DNA of 64,000 nt from Pirellula staleyi DSM 6068 (lineage in GTDB: Bacteria; Planctomycetota; Planctomycetia; Pirellulales; Pirellulaceae): NCBI RefSeq assembly GCF_000025185.1, contig NC_013720.1, positions 5,270,001 through 5,334,000 on the forward strand, written 5' to 3'. Positions within the stretch are counted from its first letter, which is position 1. Each line of letters opens with the position of its first letter. The notes beneath the pieces are model-generated. The model did not search any database, was not told the origin of the DNA, and saw only the letters and a program-made list of their open reading frames with translations. Positions 7,096 to 15,650 of this stretch are shown here, one piece after another. A program made the translations under genes and the position numbers.

Positions 7096-9024
7096 CTAGT
7101 TCAATTCCGACGCTTCTTCCCAGTGATCGTAGAGCTTGGCAATAGCCTCTTGGTGCGCTTCGATCTCTTGCATCACCTGCTTCACGCGCGGGCCATCGCG
7201 CAGCACCTCAGGAAGCGCTAGTTGCTGCTGAAGTGCCTCGACAGACGACTCACGCTCGGCAATTTCGCCTTCGATGTCGGAAACCTTACGATACGGATAT
7301 TGCCGCTTGCGTTTCGGTTTTTTGGCATCGCCGCGCGAAGTCGATTCCTCCACCTTACTACTGGAACTGCTCGAGCCACCACCTTTGCTCGCCGCCGACG
7401 TTGCCGCGCGCGCTTCCTTGGCCAATCCTTCGCGCACCAGATGTTGCCAGGTGTCGTAGTTTCCATCGATCACACGAAAACGGCCCGGCTCGACCACGAG
7501 CAGTTTTGTCGCCACTTGATTCAGGAAGTAACGATCGTGGCTGACAAACAGCACGCTGCCGTCGAACTCTTGCAGCGCTTTCTCGAGCGCACCACGCGCC
7601 CAGAGATCGAGATGGTTCGTCGGTTCGTCAAGGATCAGAAAATTCGGATCACTCGCCGCCAAAAGCGCGAGCGCCGTACGGTTACGCTCGCCACCGGAGA
7701 GTGATTTCACTTTCTGAAACACGATATCGTCGGCCAGTCCAAACCGCGCGAGCAGATCGCGCCGCTGCTGGGTGATGAACTCTTTATGATCGGGGCGCAC
7801 GGCATCGACCACTTCACACTCGGGATCGAGGTGCGAAAGCATCTGATCGAAGTAGGCAATCCGCACGCCACTACCAAGTGTCCACTTGCCACTGTCAGCT
7901 TTCACCTGCCCCAGCAGCACGCGCAGAAGTGTCGTCTTGCCGCAGCCATTGGGGCCCAAAATGCCCCATTTTTCGCCACGCAGAATATCGAGCGATAGGT
8001 TCTGAAACAGCGGACGATCGAACGATTTCGAGAGCCCTTCGATGCGACAAACGATATCGCCGGTGCGCGTAGCATCGGGAAATTTCATGGGGGGCGATTT
8101 GATTTCGCGCGGCGGCGCAACCCGCTCGATGCGTTCGAGCTTCTTGCGCCGATCTTCCGCCTGCGCGTGATTCTGGCCTGCGAAGTTCTTGCGAATGAAA
8201 TCTTCCATCCGCGCAATCTCTTCTTGCTGACGCTCAAACGTCCGCCGCTGAACCTCCAAACGCTCCGCCTTCAGCCGCTTGTACTGCGTGAAGTTTCCGG
8301 GAAAACTTTCGACCGTTCCTTGGTGAAGCTCGAGCGTGCGCGTCGTCACCTTGTCGAGAAAATAGCGATCGTGGCTCACCACCAGCACCGCTTGCCGCGA
8401 GCCGATGAGATAGTTTTCGAGCCACTCGGTGGCGTCGATATCGAGGTGGTTCGACGGTTCGTCGAGCAGCATAATCTCCGGCTCGGCGAGCAGCAATTGC
8501 ACCAGCAGCAAACGGTTCTGCTGTCCACCGCTCAGCTGCGTCACTTTTTGCTGATGCGTCGATTCGGCAAATCCCAGCCCTTCCAGCACGCGCTCGATTC
8601 GATGATCGACGTTATAAACATCGTGCTGCTGCAGTTGATGCTGTAGCACATCGAACTGCTGCTCGAGTCGCCGCCGCACGTCCTCTTCTTGGGTCGTCGC
8701 GATTTTGTCCGCGAGCTGTTCCGACCGCTTAACGAGCCCGAGCAACTCATCGAGTGCACTCCGGGCGATATCGAGCACCGTTTGATCGGGCGCAAAATCC
8801 GGATGCTGCTGCAGCAAGCCAATCCGAGCGCCGCCACCGATCTCCACCACGCCGCTGTCGGGCTGTTCTTGCCCGGTGATGATCTTCAGCAGCGTCGTTT
8901 TTCCGGCACCATTGGGACCGACCAGGGCGGCCCGTTCCCCCGCACGCAGATCAAAGGTGGCACCTGCGAGGACGGCATCGGGGCCATAATACTTCGTGAT
9001 ATCGCGGGCCGTCAGCAGAATCAT
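7096..9024 (-). CDS. ABC-F family ATPase (Uup/YheS-like)
   Basis: 642 residues with two ABC cassettes and no membrane segment, the ABC-F layout. In cassette 1, Walker A GPNGAGKT is at residues 36-43, the signature LSGGQ at 164-168 and Walker B IMLLDEP at 184-190. Cassette 2 repeats these as GPNGCGKT, LSGGE and FLILDEP. The charged linker between them (about 240-320, rich in RLEVQRRTFERQQEEI) is the tRNA-contacting P-site interaction motif of the family. After cassette 2 comes a basic low-complexity stretch (SSSSSSK...KKPKRKRQ) and a C-terminal coiled coil, as in Uup-type members. These proteins act on stalled ribosomes or on DNA, and the exact subfamily cannot be settled by eye. It is monocistronic on the minus strand. 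Confidence 0.93.
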   Translation of the reverse strand: MILLTARDITKYYGPDAVLAGATFDLRAGERAALVGPNGAGKTTLLKIITGQEQPDSGVVEIGGGARIGLLQQHPDFAPDQTVLDIARSALDELLGLVKRSEQLADKIATTQEEDVRRRLEQQFDVLQHQLQQHDVYNVDHRIERVLEGLGFAESTHQQKVTQLSGGQQNRLLLVQLLLAEPEIMLLDEPSNHLDIDATEWLENYLIGSRQAVLVVSHDRYFLDKVTTRTLELHQGTVESFPGNFTQYKRLKAERLEVQRRTFERQQEEIARMEDFIRKNFAGQNHAQAEDRRKKLERIERVAPPREIKSPPMKFPDATRTGDIVCRIEGLSKSFDRPLFQNLSLDILRGEKWGILGPNGCGKTTLLRVLLGQVKADSGKWTLGSGVRIAYFDQMLSHLDPECEVVDAVRPDHKEFITQQRRDLLARFGLADDIVFQKVKSLSGGERNRTALALLAASDPNFLILDEPTNHLDLWARGALEKALQEFDGSVLFVSHDRYFLNQVATKLLVVEPGRFRVIDGNYDTWQHLVREGLAKEARAATSAASKGGGSSSSSSKVEESTSRGDAKKPKRKRQYPYRKVSDIEGEIAERESSVEALQQQLALPEVLRDGPRVKQVMQEIEAHQEAIAKLYDHWEEASELN

Positions 9025-9235
9025 GGAGTTCTCGAATCACCGGAATCAAACCTGGGGAGCGATTGCCAAGATTGCAGCGGCGCGAGCGAACAGTCTCTCG
9101 CAGCTGAAAAAGAGGGGCAAACCAAGCCCTCGATTTTAGCAGCGATGAAAAAATCGGCCATGCCACACCCTGTGGCTGCCGCCACTGGATCAGGGGGTTA
9201 TTTTTCGCCGCTTCAATCTTGCTACACTTCCTGGA

Positions 9236-9811
9236 ATGCTCAGCCTCCAATCTTCCAGTTCCCCACGTTGGCTCGCTCAAGTCGATCAAGACCTTGAGCT
9301 TGTTCTCATCGACCATGCGCACTGCGAAAAGAAAGCCGCAGGAACGGCGATGAACCTGCTGTTTTCGTATGTCGACAATGAACAGCTGGCGCGCGACATG
9401 ACCGAAATCGTGCGTGAAGAACTCGAGCATTTCAACCTGGTGCTCGACCTGCTGAAGCGCCGCGCGATCAAGTTTCGCAAGGTCCCTCCCAGCAGCTATG
9501 GCCAGCGACTCGCCGCGCTGATTCAAAAGATCGAGCCCCAAAAAGCGGTCGATCGTTTGCTCGTAGCGGGTCTGATTGAGGCTCGCAGCTGCGAGCGCTT
9601 TTCGCTCCTCCGCGACCACCTTCCCGATCAAGAACTCGCGGAGTTTTACGGCAGCTTGTTCGAATCCGAAGCGCGGCATCACAGTACCTACGTGCGGCTC
9701 GCTTGCCATTTTCAGCCCGAGCAGCAGGTCCGCTCGCGACTCGCCGAGTTGGCAGCCGCTGAAGCCGAGATTATCGAACTGGGAGATCCGTTCGCGCGGG
9801 TGCACAGCTGA
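9236..9811 (+). CDS. miaE: tRNA-(ms2io6A)-hydroxylase MiaE
   Basis: 191 residues, a ferritin-like four-helix di-iron monooxygenase that hydroxylates the isopentenyl side chain of ms2i6A at position 37 of tRNAs reading UNN codons. The di-iron ligands are visible as E31, E62-x-x-H65, E115 and E145-x-x-H148, in the contexts DHAHCEKKAA, REELEHF, EARSCERF and SEARHHS that mark the family. The stop codon overlaps the next start (ATGA at 9808-9811 region), so miaE is translationally coupled to the zinc-ribbon gene downstream. No miaA or miaB lies nearby. Confidence 0.92.
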   Translation: MLSLQSSSSPRWLAQVDQDLELVLIDHAHCEKKAAGTAMNLLFSYVDNEQLARDMTEIVREELEHFNLVLDLLKRRAIKFRKVPPSSYGQRLAALIQKIEPQKAVDRLLVAGLIEARSCERFSLLRDHLPDQELAEFYGSLFESEARHHSTYVRLACHFQPEQQVRSRLAELAAAEAEIIELGDPFARVHS

Positions 9812-10992
9812 TGGCCGACATTGAGTGGATCGATGCCGAGGTCGTCACGACAGCCGCTGCGCCGCAAGGCGTTCCTTGCGAAGCGTGTGGCACCCCCGTG
9901 GAACCACTCGATCATTTTTGCGGCGCCTGTGGCACACCGAATCCGAACTTTGCTGCCGCACAGGCCAAGCAATCTCGCGGAGGATCTGTAGCCTCCCGGG
10001 CATCAACTTCGCCAGCCGAGCGCACCTCGGAGGAGTCTGCCGTCACTGCGGAAGTGGTCTTGCCGGACGAAGAGCCAGAGCACACGCACAAACATTTTCA
10101 CTGCGACAACTGTGGCAGCGATTTAGCGGTTGAACCTTCGCAGCGCAGTCTCGTCTGTCCCTTTTGCGACAGCACCTACGTACGCGAGTTGCCCGCCTCA
10201 CTCGGTCGCGAACGACCCGAGTTCGTGATTGGCTTTGCGATCACTCCCGCCCAGGCCGAAGCCAAGTTCAAACAGTGGCTCGGCGAGAACACCTGGTTTC
10301 GTCCCGGTGATTTGGCGACCAAATCGATGGTCGACAAACTCCGCGGCATGTACGTCCCCTTCTGGAGTTTTTCGACGCTGGCCGAGAGCACCTGGCAAGC
10401 ACAAATCGGCGAGTATTACTACCGGACTGAAACCTACACCGTGCGGGTGAATGGCAAGTCGGAGACACGCACAAAACGCGTGCGTTACACCGAGTGGTGG
10501 CCCCTCGGCGGAAATCATCATCAGTACTACAGCGGCTATCTGGTCTCGGCGAGCAAGGGGCTCACGCAGGCCCAGGCCGTGCAGATACAGCCGTACCAAA
10601 TGCAATCGCTCAAGCGCTACGAGCCCTACTTTTTGGCAGGCTGGATGAGCGAGGAATATTCCGTCGATCGCGCAGCGGCGCTCGCCTTCTCGCAGCAAGA
10701 GTTTTACCGACGCGAAGAGCAAAATGTCGCCGCCCACTTGCCCGGCGATACGCACTCGCAGCTGTCGGTGCAAACCGAGTTTTCGCAAACCAATTCCGAC
10801 CTGATTTTGCTGCCGATTTACGTCGTCAGCTACAAGTATCAAGGGCAGCTCTTTCAGTTTCTTCTGAACGGCCAGACTGGCAAAATGTCCGGAGATAAAC
10901 CGGTTGCCTGGCAGCGAGTGGCGATCGTCGTGGGGGTGGTGATAGCTGCGATTTTGCTGGTTGTTTTGGTGATCACTTTCCTGGCCCGCTAA
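9811..10992 (+). CDS. Membrane-anchored protein with two zinc ribbons (copy 1)
   Basis: 393 residues. Two four-cysteine zinc ribbons are seen: C23/C26 with C37/C40 (CEACGTPVEPLDHFCGAC) and C98/C101 with C116/C119, separated by an acidic, Ser/Ala-rich linker. The central 200 residues hold a conserved block (ITPAQAEAKFKQWL, FRPGDLA, MYVPFWSFSTLAESTW) that recurs in the next gene. One transmembrane helix (about 370-391) ends the protein, so the ribbons probably face the cytoplasm as a tail-anchored protein. Similar bacterial proteins are annotated only as TFIIB-type zinc-ribbon or double-zinc-ribbon proteins; the function is unknown. The start overlaps the miaE stop codon. Confidence 0.8.
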   Translation: MADIEWIDAEVVTTAAAPQGVPCEACGTPVEPLDHFCGACGTPNPNFAAAQAKQSRGGSVASRASTSPAERTSEESAVTAEVVLPDEEPEHTHKHFHCDNCGSDLAVEPSQRSLVCPFCDSTYVRELPASLGRERPEFVIGFAITPAQAEAKFKQWLGENTWFRPGDLATKSMVDKLRGMYVPFWSFSTLAESTWQAQIGEYYYRTETYTVRVNGKSETRTKRVRYTEWWPLGGNHHQYYSGYLVSASKGLTQAQAVQIQPYQMQSLKRYEPYFLAGWMSEEYSVDRAAALAFSQQEFYRREEQNVAAHLPGDTHSQLSVQTEFSQTNSDLILLPIYVVSYKYQGQLFQFLLNGQTGKMSGDKPVAWQRVAIVVGVVIAAILLVVLVITFLAR

Positions 10993-11069
10993 CCTGTGCG
11001 CGATGACGCGCGGAACTCCTCGCTCAACAACTTCGGCTCGATGTTTTTTTCAGAACGATTCACCTTCCT

Positions 11070-12062
11070 ATGTCGCAACTCGTCACTAAATGCCAGGTGT
11101 GCAAGTCGCTAGTCGACGAGGAAGATCTGTTCTGTCCCGGCTGCGGATGCGAAATCCCCCCGCACCATGCGACCACCGACACCGAGCGAAGCATGCGCGA
11201 CCAAGGGACGATCGTCGCGCGGCATCATTTCGAGTGCACTGGCTGCGGTGCCTCGATGAGCTACGACCCCTCTGCGCAAACGCTCCGCTGTCCTTTTTGT
11301 GGGAACGAAAAACTCGATCGCGGAAAAGATCAGCGTGTTCTGAAGCCGAGCGGTGTGATTGCTTTCACCATCACGAAAGACCAGGCGCTCGCGCAGCTCA
11401 GCGTGTTTTTTAAGCGTGGATTCTGGCGTCCTGACGATCTGGCGCAGCAAGCCAAAATCACGCAGCTCACGGCTGTTTATGTGCCGTACTGGACGTTCAG
11501 CGCGCGAACCTACACCAATTGGACAGCCGACTCGTCGGCCACGCCGTCGCATGCGCGGGGCAATTGGCTCCCCATGAGCGGCGAGCATCGGGGTAGCTAT
11601 CGCGGCATTCTCGTCGGCGCTAGTGGCGTTCTGACGCCAGCCGAGACTGCAGCGATCTGCCCCTACGATCTTTCGAAGCTGGTCGACGAGTCGGCTGTCG
11701 ATCTCGAGAATGCGGTCTACGAACCATTTCAAGTGCAGCGAAAGTATGCTCGTCCCTTGGCCCAGCAAGCGATCGACAATCTCGAAGCGCAAGCGTGCCG
11801 CGCTTATGTCCCTGGCGAATGTCGCAACATGAAGGTGAATGTGCGACTCGAAGGTCTCGCTGGCGAGCCGATTTTGTTGCCGGTCTGGATCATGGCCTAT
11901 CGCTATGGGGACGAAGTACATCGCTTTCTCGTGAATGGTCAATCGGGGCGATGCACCGGCACGGTTCCCACCTCGAAAACCAAAGTCGCGGTTGCGTTTG
12001 GCATTGCCCTGCTGGTGGTGCTGGCGATTGTGGTGATTCTATTTTTTCTTTCACGCATGTAG
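11070..12062 (+). CDS. Membrane-anchored protein with two zinc ribbons (copy 2)
   Basis: 330 residues and a clear paralogue of the preceding gene. It has ribbons C8/C11 with C22/C25 and C56/C59 with C74/C77, then the same central block (ITKDQALAQLSVFFKRGFWRPDDLA, LTAVYVPYWTFSARTYTNW) and a C-terminal transmembrane helix (about 306-328). The acidic linker of copy 1 is shortened. The shared signature [LM]xxxYVPFWxFS argues for tandem duplication. It starts 77 bases after copy 1 and is probably in the same transcript as miaE. No catalytic residues are evident, and I do not recognise a specific role. Confidence 0.8.
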   Translation: MSQLVTKCQVCKSLVDEEDLFCPGCGCEIPPHHATTDTERSMRDQGTIVARHHFECTGCGASMSYDPSAQTLRCPFCGNEKLDRGKDQRVLKPSGVIAFTITKDQALAQLSVFFKRGFWRPDDLAQQAKITQLTAVYVPYWTFSARTYTNWTADSSATPSHARGNWLPMSGEHRGSYRGILVGASGVLTPAETAAICPYDLSKLVDESAVDLENAVYEPFQVQRKYARPLAQQAIDNLEAQACRAYVPGECRNMKVNVRLEGLAGEPILLPVWIMAYRYGDEVHRFLVNGQSGRCTGTVPTSKTKVAVAFGIALLVVLAIVVILFFLSRM

Positions 12063-12408
12063 CGCGAGTGATTCGAAGCGCCGAACACATTACTTGTCTG
12101 TGTAATAAGTTGCAGCACTTGCGAGCCCGCTGCGAATCGCAATCTCGCATAATTCGAGGGAATTTCCTGCATTTTGCAAGATTCGTGCGATCTTGTTTTC
12201 ATCTCGAAATCCAAGTGTCCACGAGGCTTACGTTTCTTAAATTCACTCCACGAATTGTTTGCGTACAATTACCGGCAAGATGCACCAATTGACCGCGAAT
12301 AACCCCTTAGGCTTTTTTTCAAACCAAGTTCGCGCCAGCAAGTGACTTGATCACTGAAGCGATGCGAGCTATCGATACCAACTGCTACGATTGAAGGAGA
12401 CAACTCTC
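12063..12408 (+). other. Intergenic region upstream of the TM2 gene
   Basis: 346 bases without a gene. The only feature I can support is a candidate promoter at 12242-12269. A weak ATTAC/GTAAT hairpin near 12090 is too short to call a terminator. Confidence 0.5.
12242..12269 (+). promoter_or_regulatory. Candidate promoter of the TM2 gene
   Basis: TTCACT (12242-12247) and TACAAT (12264-12269) are separated by 16 bases, predicting a message that starts about 130 bases before the TM2 start codon. The -10 box differs from the consensus at one position. Confidence 0.4.
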
Positions 12409-12822
12409 ATGTCCACAGCCACTATCGGAACGAAGAACAACACCCACTCGATCGCGATCGGCTATTTGTGCTGGCTCTTGGGTGTGTTTGGAGCCCATCG
12501 TTTTTACTACGGAAAACGGATCACCGGCACGATCTGGTTTTTCACCCTCGGTGTCTTCTTCATCGGCTGGATCATCGACTTGTTCCTGATCCCTTCGATG
12601 GATGCCCAGGCCGATCGTAAGTATGTCGCTGGTCGCCTCGACTACAACATCGCCTGGCTAATGCTGACCTTCCTCGGCGTTTTCGGAGTCCACCGCTTCT
12701 ACATGGGAAAAGTGCTCACCGGGCTACTCTGGTTTTTCACCGGTGGTCTGTTCCTGATGGGGTGGCTCTACGATTTCCTGACGCTCAATGAGCAAGTGAG
12801 CGAAGTGAATCAGCGAGGCTAG
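12409..12822 (+). CDS. Tandem TM2-domain membrane protein
   Basis: 137 residues. The ATG at 12409 has AAGGAG at 12394-12399; an in-frame TTG at 12391 is rejected for this reason. Two TM2 domains lie in tandem, each a pair of transmembrane helices around the GVFGxHRFYxGK motif: SIAIGYLCWLLGVFGAHRFYYGK, then about 65 residues later WLMLTFLGVFGVHRFYMGK. Each is followed by an aromatic helix (TGTIWFFTLGVFFIGWIIDL and TGLLWFFTGGLFLMGWLYDF). TM2 proteins are widespread inner-membrane proteins without a settled role; most bacterial ones carry one copy. It is apparently monocistronic. Confidence 0.85.
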   Translation: MSTATIGTKNNTHSIAIGYLCWLLGVFGAHRFYYGKRITGTIWFFTLGVFFIGWIIDLFLIPSMDAQADRKYVAGRLDYNIAWLMLTFLGVFGVHRFYMGKVLTGLLWFFTGGLFLMGWLYDFLTLNEQVSEVNQRG

Positions 12823-13194
12823 GCGGGGGCGGAGCGCAGCGATTCCGAAAATCGCCCCTTATCTGCTGCCAAGCGCTTTTTGCGAGTTCCCCCGGAAGTC
12901 ACTGCAGGTTCAGTTTGTGATTGCCGGGGGATTTCTCGCGGATTTCGATTCGTCGCGCTGCCGAAGGTGAGGTCGACCTAAAAATCCTGGCTCTGCGGCC
13001 CGCTAGCGGTTTTTCACGCCCCAAGGGGTGCTGCGTTCGTCTCAACCACTTGCCAAGGGGCGTAGATTGCACCATGCTGCCGGTTGACGATTCTGGCGAA
13101 AAGTTGGCTGCGGATGGAGCGAACACTCTGGCAGCTCGCGCCGAGCTGAATCGTCCGATAGCCTGCCCGAGCTCGCCTGAGAAGGAACGGATGT
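12823..13194 (+). other. Intergenic region, nothing recognised
   Basis: 372 bases between the TM2 gene and the next small gene. No convincing reading frame, promoter or hairpin was found, apart from the ribosome-binding site of the gene at 13195. Confidence 0.5.
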
Positions 13195-13521
13195 ATGCCG
13201 CTGTTCGAGGTCGAAACCGACGCCCACATCATCATCACCTGGGCTGCTGACGAAGCAGCTGCCACGGCCGTTCTGCGCGATGCCTATCCCACCGACCGCG
13301 TCATTCGCATGACCAAGCGGCCACGCGATTCGTGGGTCATCAGCAAAGGGGCCTTGGGGCTGAAGTCTGCCACTGCCGACATCTGCAGCACAGCCCGCGA
13401 TTGTCTCTCGAAAGCAGCCGGCGACAAAGTGCATGCGATTCGACTCTATATGCAGGCCACCGGCGCCGACCTCGATGTCGCCCGCAAAGTGATCGAATCC
13501 AACATGGTGATGGGCTGGTAG
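13195..13521 (+). CDS. Small hypothetical protein
   Basis: 108 residues, not recognised. AAGGA at 13182-13186 sits eight bases before the ATG. The N-terminal part (MPLFEVETDAHIIITWAADEAAA) looks like the beta-alpha start of a small alpha/beta domain, and the C-terminal part is amphipathic (CLSKAAGDKVHAIRLYMQATG). Two cysteines are present (residues 62 and 68), too few and too close for a metal site of known type. No signal peptide or membrane helix. The clean ribosome-binding site and protein-like composition support it being real. Confidence 0.6.
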   Translation: MPLFEVETDAHIIITWAADEAAATAVLRDAYPTDRVIRMTKRPRDSWVISKGALGLKSATADICSTARDCLSKAAGDKVHAIRLYMQATGADLDVARKVIESNMVMGW

Positions 13522-14089
13522 TGGTCTTTTTCCGCACAGCCGGAGGGGGCTTAACTGCCAGCAGTGCTATCGATTCGTCGTCACGCTAGCGGTCCCTCTG
13601 ACAGCCGACTTGCGGCTTTTCGAGTCAATAAGTGCGGTTGCAGCAGCCGCTATCAAAGGTACGTCCACCACGTACTTCCAGCTTTTCTCGCCTCCGCCAT
13701 GTGCGGTTCTTGTTGCAACAGCGGTGGCCTCCTCTCGGGTCGTAGAACCTTGGCTTTCTGCTGTCGACCGAGGTCCGGTTGTACCGTCTATGCCGATCGT
13801 CCGCCTGACGACTAGTTCGCTGTAACTTTCGGGCCATACCGTCGAAAACGGTAGTAACGCCGAGGTGTATTCCTCGGTGCATTAGCAACCGACGTGGCAC
13901 GAGGCCGCGACAGTTGCCGCGATTGCATCCCTGCCATGGAACTTCCAGTCGCTGGGGCGATTGGTTGTGCAGCCGCGACAAGATTTAGACAAAGCCACTT
14001 CATCCATTGCACGGGTGCTATGGTCCCTTCGGTCGCGACGCGACCAGGTTGATGGTTATCGCCGCCGTAGGACGCAAAGGAGTGCTTCC
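13522..14089. other. Long intergenic region
   Basis: 568 bases with no frame I trust on either strand. The only structure seen is a near-palindrome GGTCGCGACGCGACC at about 14033, about 50 bases before the next start codon. Confidence 0.45.
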
Positions 14090-15514
14090 ATGAAATTCAC
14101 GTTCCGCCATTGGCGTTGGTCGTTGCCGGTTTATGCCGCAGCCATCTGCCTGAGCAACACTGTACGTGCCGATGCAGAAGCACCGACCGTCGAACTGGCT
14201 CAACCGATTGGTTCGGTTTCGACGCCAGTCACCGCTTCGGTCAGCGACGAGGAGCCCACACCAGCGGCTCCTATCGCTGAGTCGTCGGAGCCCATCACAC
14301 CGGTTGCTCCCGAAGTCCAGTTGCAACCCGCACCTGTTGCAGCTGCTGAACCTGCAACGCTGACGCCAGCCAAAATCGAGGCTGAACCCGCCGCATCGCA
14401 GCCCGCTAGCCCGGTGGTGAGCGAAGCGGTAGGCAACTCGGTTTTGGCACGTCGCCAAATCGAACCCGAAACCACGCTCGAGGAAGAAGAAGGCCTCGAA
14501 GTGGTGGAAGAACGCTATCCTACCGGTCAGGTGCGCGTGCAGCGTCAAATGACGCAAGATGCTGAAGGGAACTACGTTCCTCACGGCGTTTGGCGCGAGT
14601 TCGACGTCAAGGGACGCCTGATCGTCGAAGGTCGCTACAACATGAGCGAACGCCAAGGACCTTGGCGCCGCTTCTATCGTGGCGATGAAGCCCCGATCTT
14701 CCAAACCTCGCCGTTCAAAGAATTCACCGGCCCCTTCATTTCGCAGGTTTCGTTCCACGAAGGCCAAATGAATGGCAAGTGGATCATCACCGACGCCCGC
14801 CAACGCAAGGCGAGCGAAATCGAATTCTCGGAAGGTCAACGTCACGGCAAAGCGACGTTCTACTATCCCAACGGCGTAATCATGACACAGGCCAACTACG
14901 ACCACGGTCGTGTGGATGGCGATGTGTTCAAGTGGGCTCCGAACAGCACGATCGTGGCGAAAGAAGTGTATCAAAGCGGTCGTAAGATCGCCCCCAAGCT
15001 CGAGATGTTCGACGCACAGCACAAGAAGCAGCAAATCACCTACTTGCATGCTCCGCTGGTCGTCAAATCGCCCGACGACTGGACCACTTGCTCGCTCGCT
15101 GTGTTCGAAGCACGTGGACAAGACGAACGTCACGGCCCTTTCACCATCTGGCATCCCAACGGCCAAATCGCTCGCCAAGGCGAATACCGCTTCAATCTGC
15201 CTGTCGGCAAGATCAGCTTCTGGTATGTGAATGGTCAGAAGCAGATGGAAGGTGAATACGTCGACGGCAAGCAAGAGGGTCCTTGGACCTGGTGGCACCC
15301 GAACGGAATCAAGTCGATCAGCGGCGAGTACAAAGATGGTAACCCGGTCGCTCGCTGGTCGTGGTGGAAAGATGACGGCAAACTCGCCCAGAAAGCCGAC
15401 CTGTCGTCTGGTGGCGTGCAAGCTGCCGCTCCAAGCCCCGTGATCACCGGCGAAGAACCTGCTGCTGAATCGGCCAACCTCGAACTCAACGGCCTCTCGC
15501 CCACGATTCGATAA
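14090..15514 (+). CDS. Secreted MORN-like repeat protein
   Basis: 474 residues from the ATG at 14090, which has AAAGGAG nine bases upstream and begins a signal peptide (KFTFRHWRWSLPVYAAAICLSNTVRADA). Residues 30-125 are Pro/Ala/Glu-rich and probably disordered. From about 140 to 440 runs a series of MORN_2/YwqK-type repeats of the form xxGxGxxxxWxxNGxxxxxGxY: HGVWREFDVKGRLIVEGRY, GPFTIWHPNGQIARQGEY, GKISFWYVNGQKQMEGEY, GPWTWWHPNGIKSISGEY and others. In this family the repeats fold as a beta-solenoid-like sheet and serve in binding, not catalysis. The protein is periplasmic or exported, probably a structural or binding protein. It is monocistronic and followed by a strong bidirectional terminator. 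Confidence 0.85.
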   Translation: MKFTFRHWRWSLPVYAAAICLSNTVRADAEAPTVELAQPIGSVSTPVTASVSDEEPTPAAPIAESSEPITPVAPEVQLQPAPVAAAEPATLTPAKIEAEPAASQPASPVVSEAVGNSVLARRQIEPETTLEEEEGLEVVEERYPTGQVRVQRQMTQDAEGNYVPHGVWREFDVKGRLIVEGRYNMSERQGPWRRFYRGDEAPIFQTSPFKEFTGPFISQVSFHEGQMNGKWIITDARQRKASEIEFSEGQRHGKATFYYPNGVIMTQANYDHGRVDGDVFKWAPNSTIVAKEVYQSGRKIAPKLEMFDAQHKKQQITYLHAPLVVKSPDDWTTCSLAVFEARGQDERHGPFTIWHPNGQIARQGEYRFNLPVGKISFWYVNGQKQMEGEYVDGKQEGPWTWWHPNGIKSISGEYKDGNPVARWSWWKDDGKLAQKADLSSGGVQAAAPSPVITGEEPAAESANLELNGLSPTIR

Positions 15515-15545
15515 GCTCTGCGAGTCGCGGACAACGAAAAAATAA

Positions 15546-15590
15546 AGCCGCGTGAGCTGCTCGTAACAAGCAACTCACGCGGCTGTTTTC
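15546..15590. terminator. Bidirectional terminator between convergent genes
   Basis: AGCCGCGTGAG (15546-15556) pairs perfectly with CTCACGCGGCT (15574-15584), with an inner TGCT/AGCA stem. GTTTTC follows on the plus strand, and an A-rich run precedes it, giving a T-run on the minus strand. It can serve both the MORN-like gene and cheB. Confidence 0.85.
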
Positions 15591-15650
15591 GTTTCTAGGC
15601 CGCGTTACACCGTGAATGCTTCGCTGTGAAGGCTCGGCAAACGCTGCGAA

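Noticed and set aside
13522-14089. Possible small genes or RNA in the long gap before the MORN-like gene
   Set aside because: No frame with a ribosome-binding site and no paired structure beyond one short near-palindrome; nothing to support a call.
14018-15421. Long minus-strand frame (467 codons) opposite the MORN-like gene
   Set aside because: A shadow of a clear secreted repeat protein, with no domain pattern of its own.
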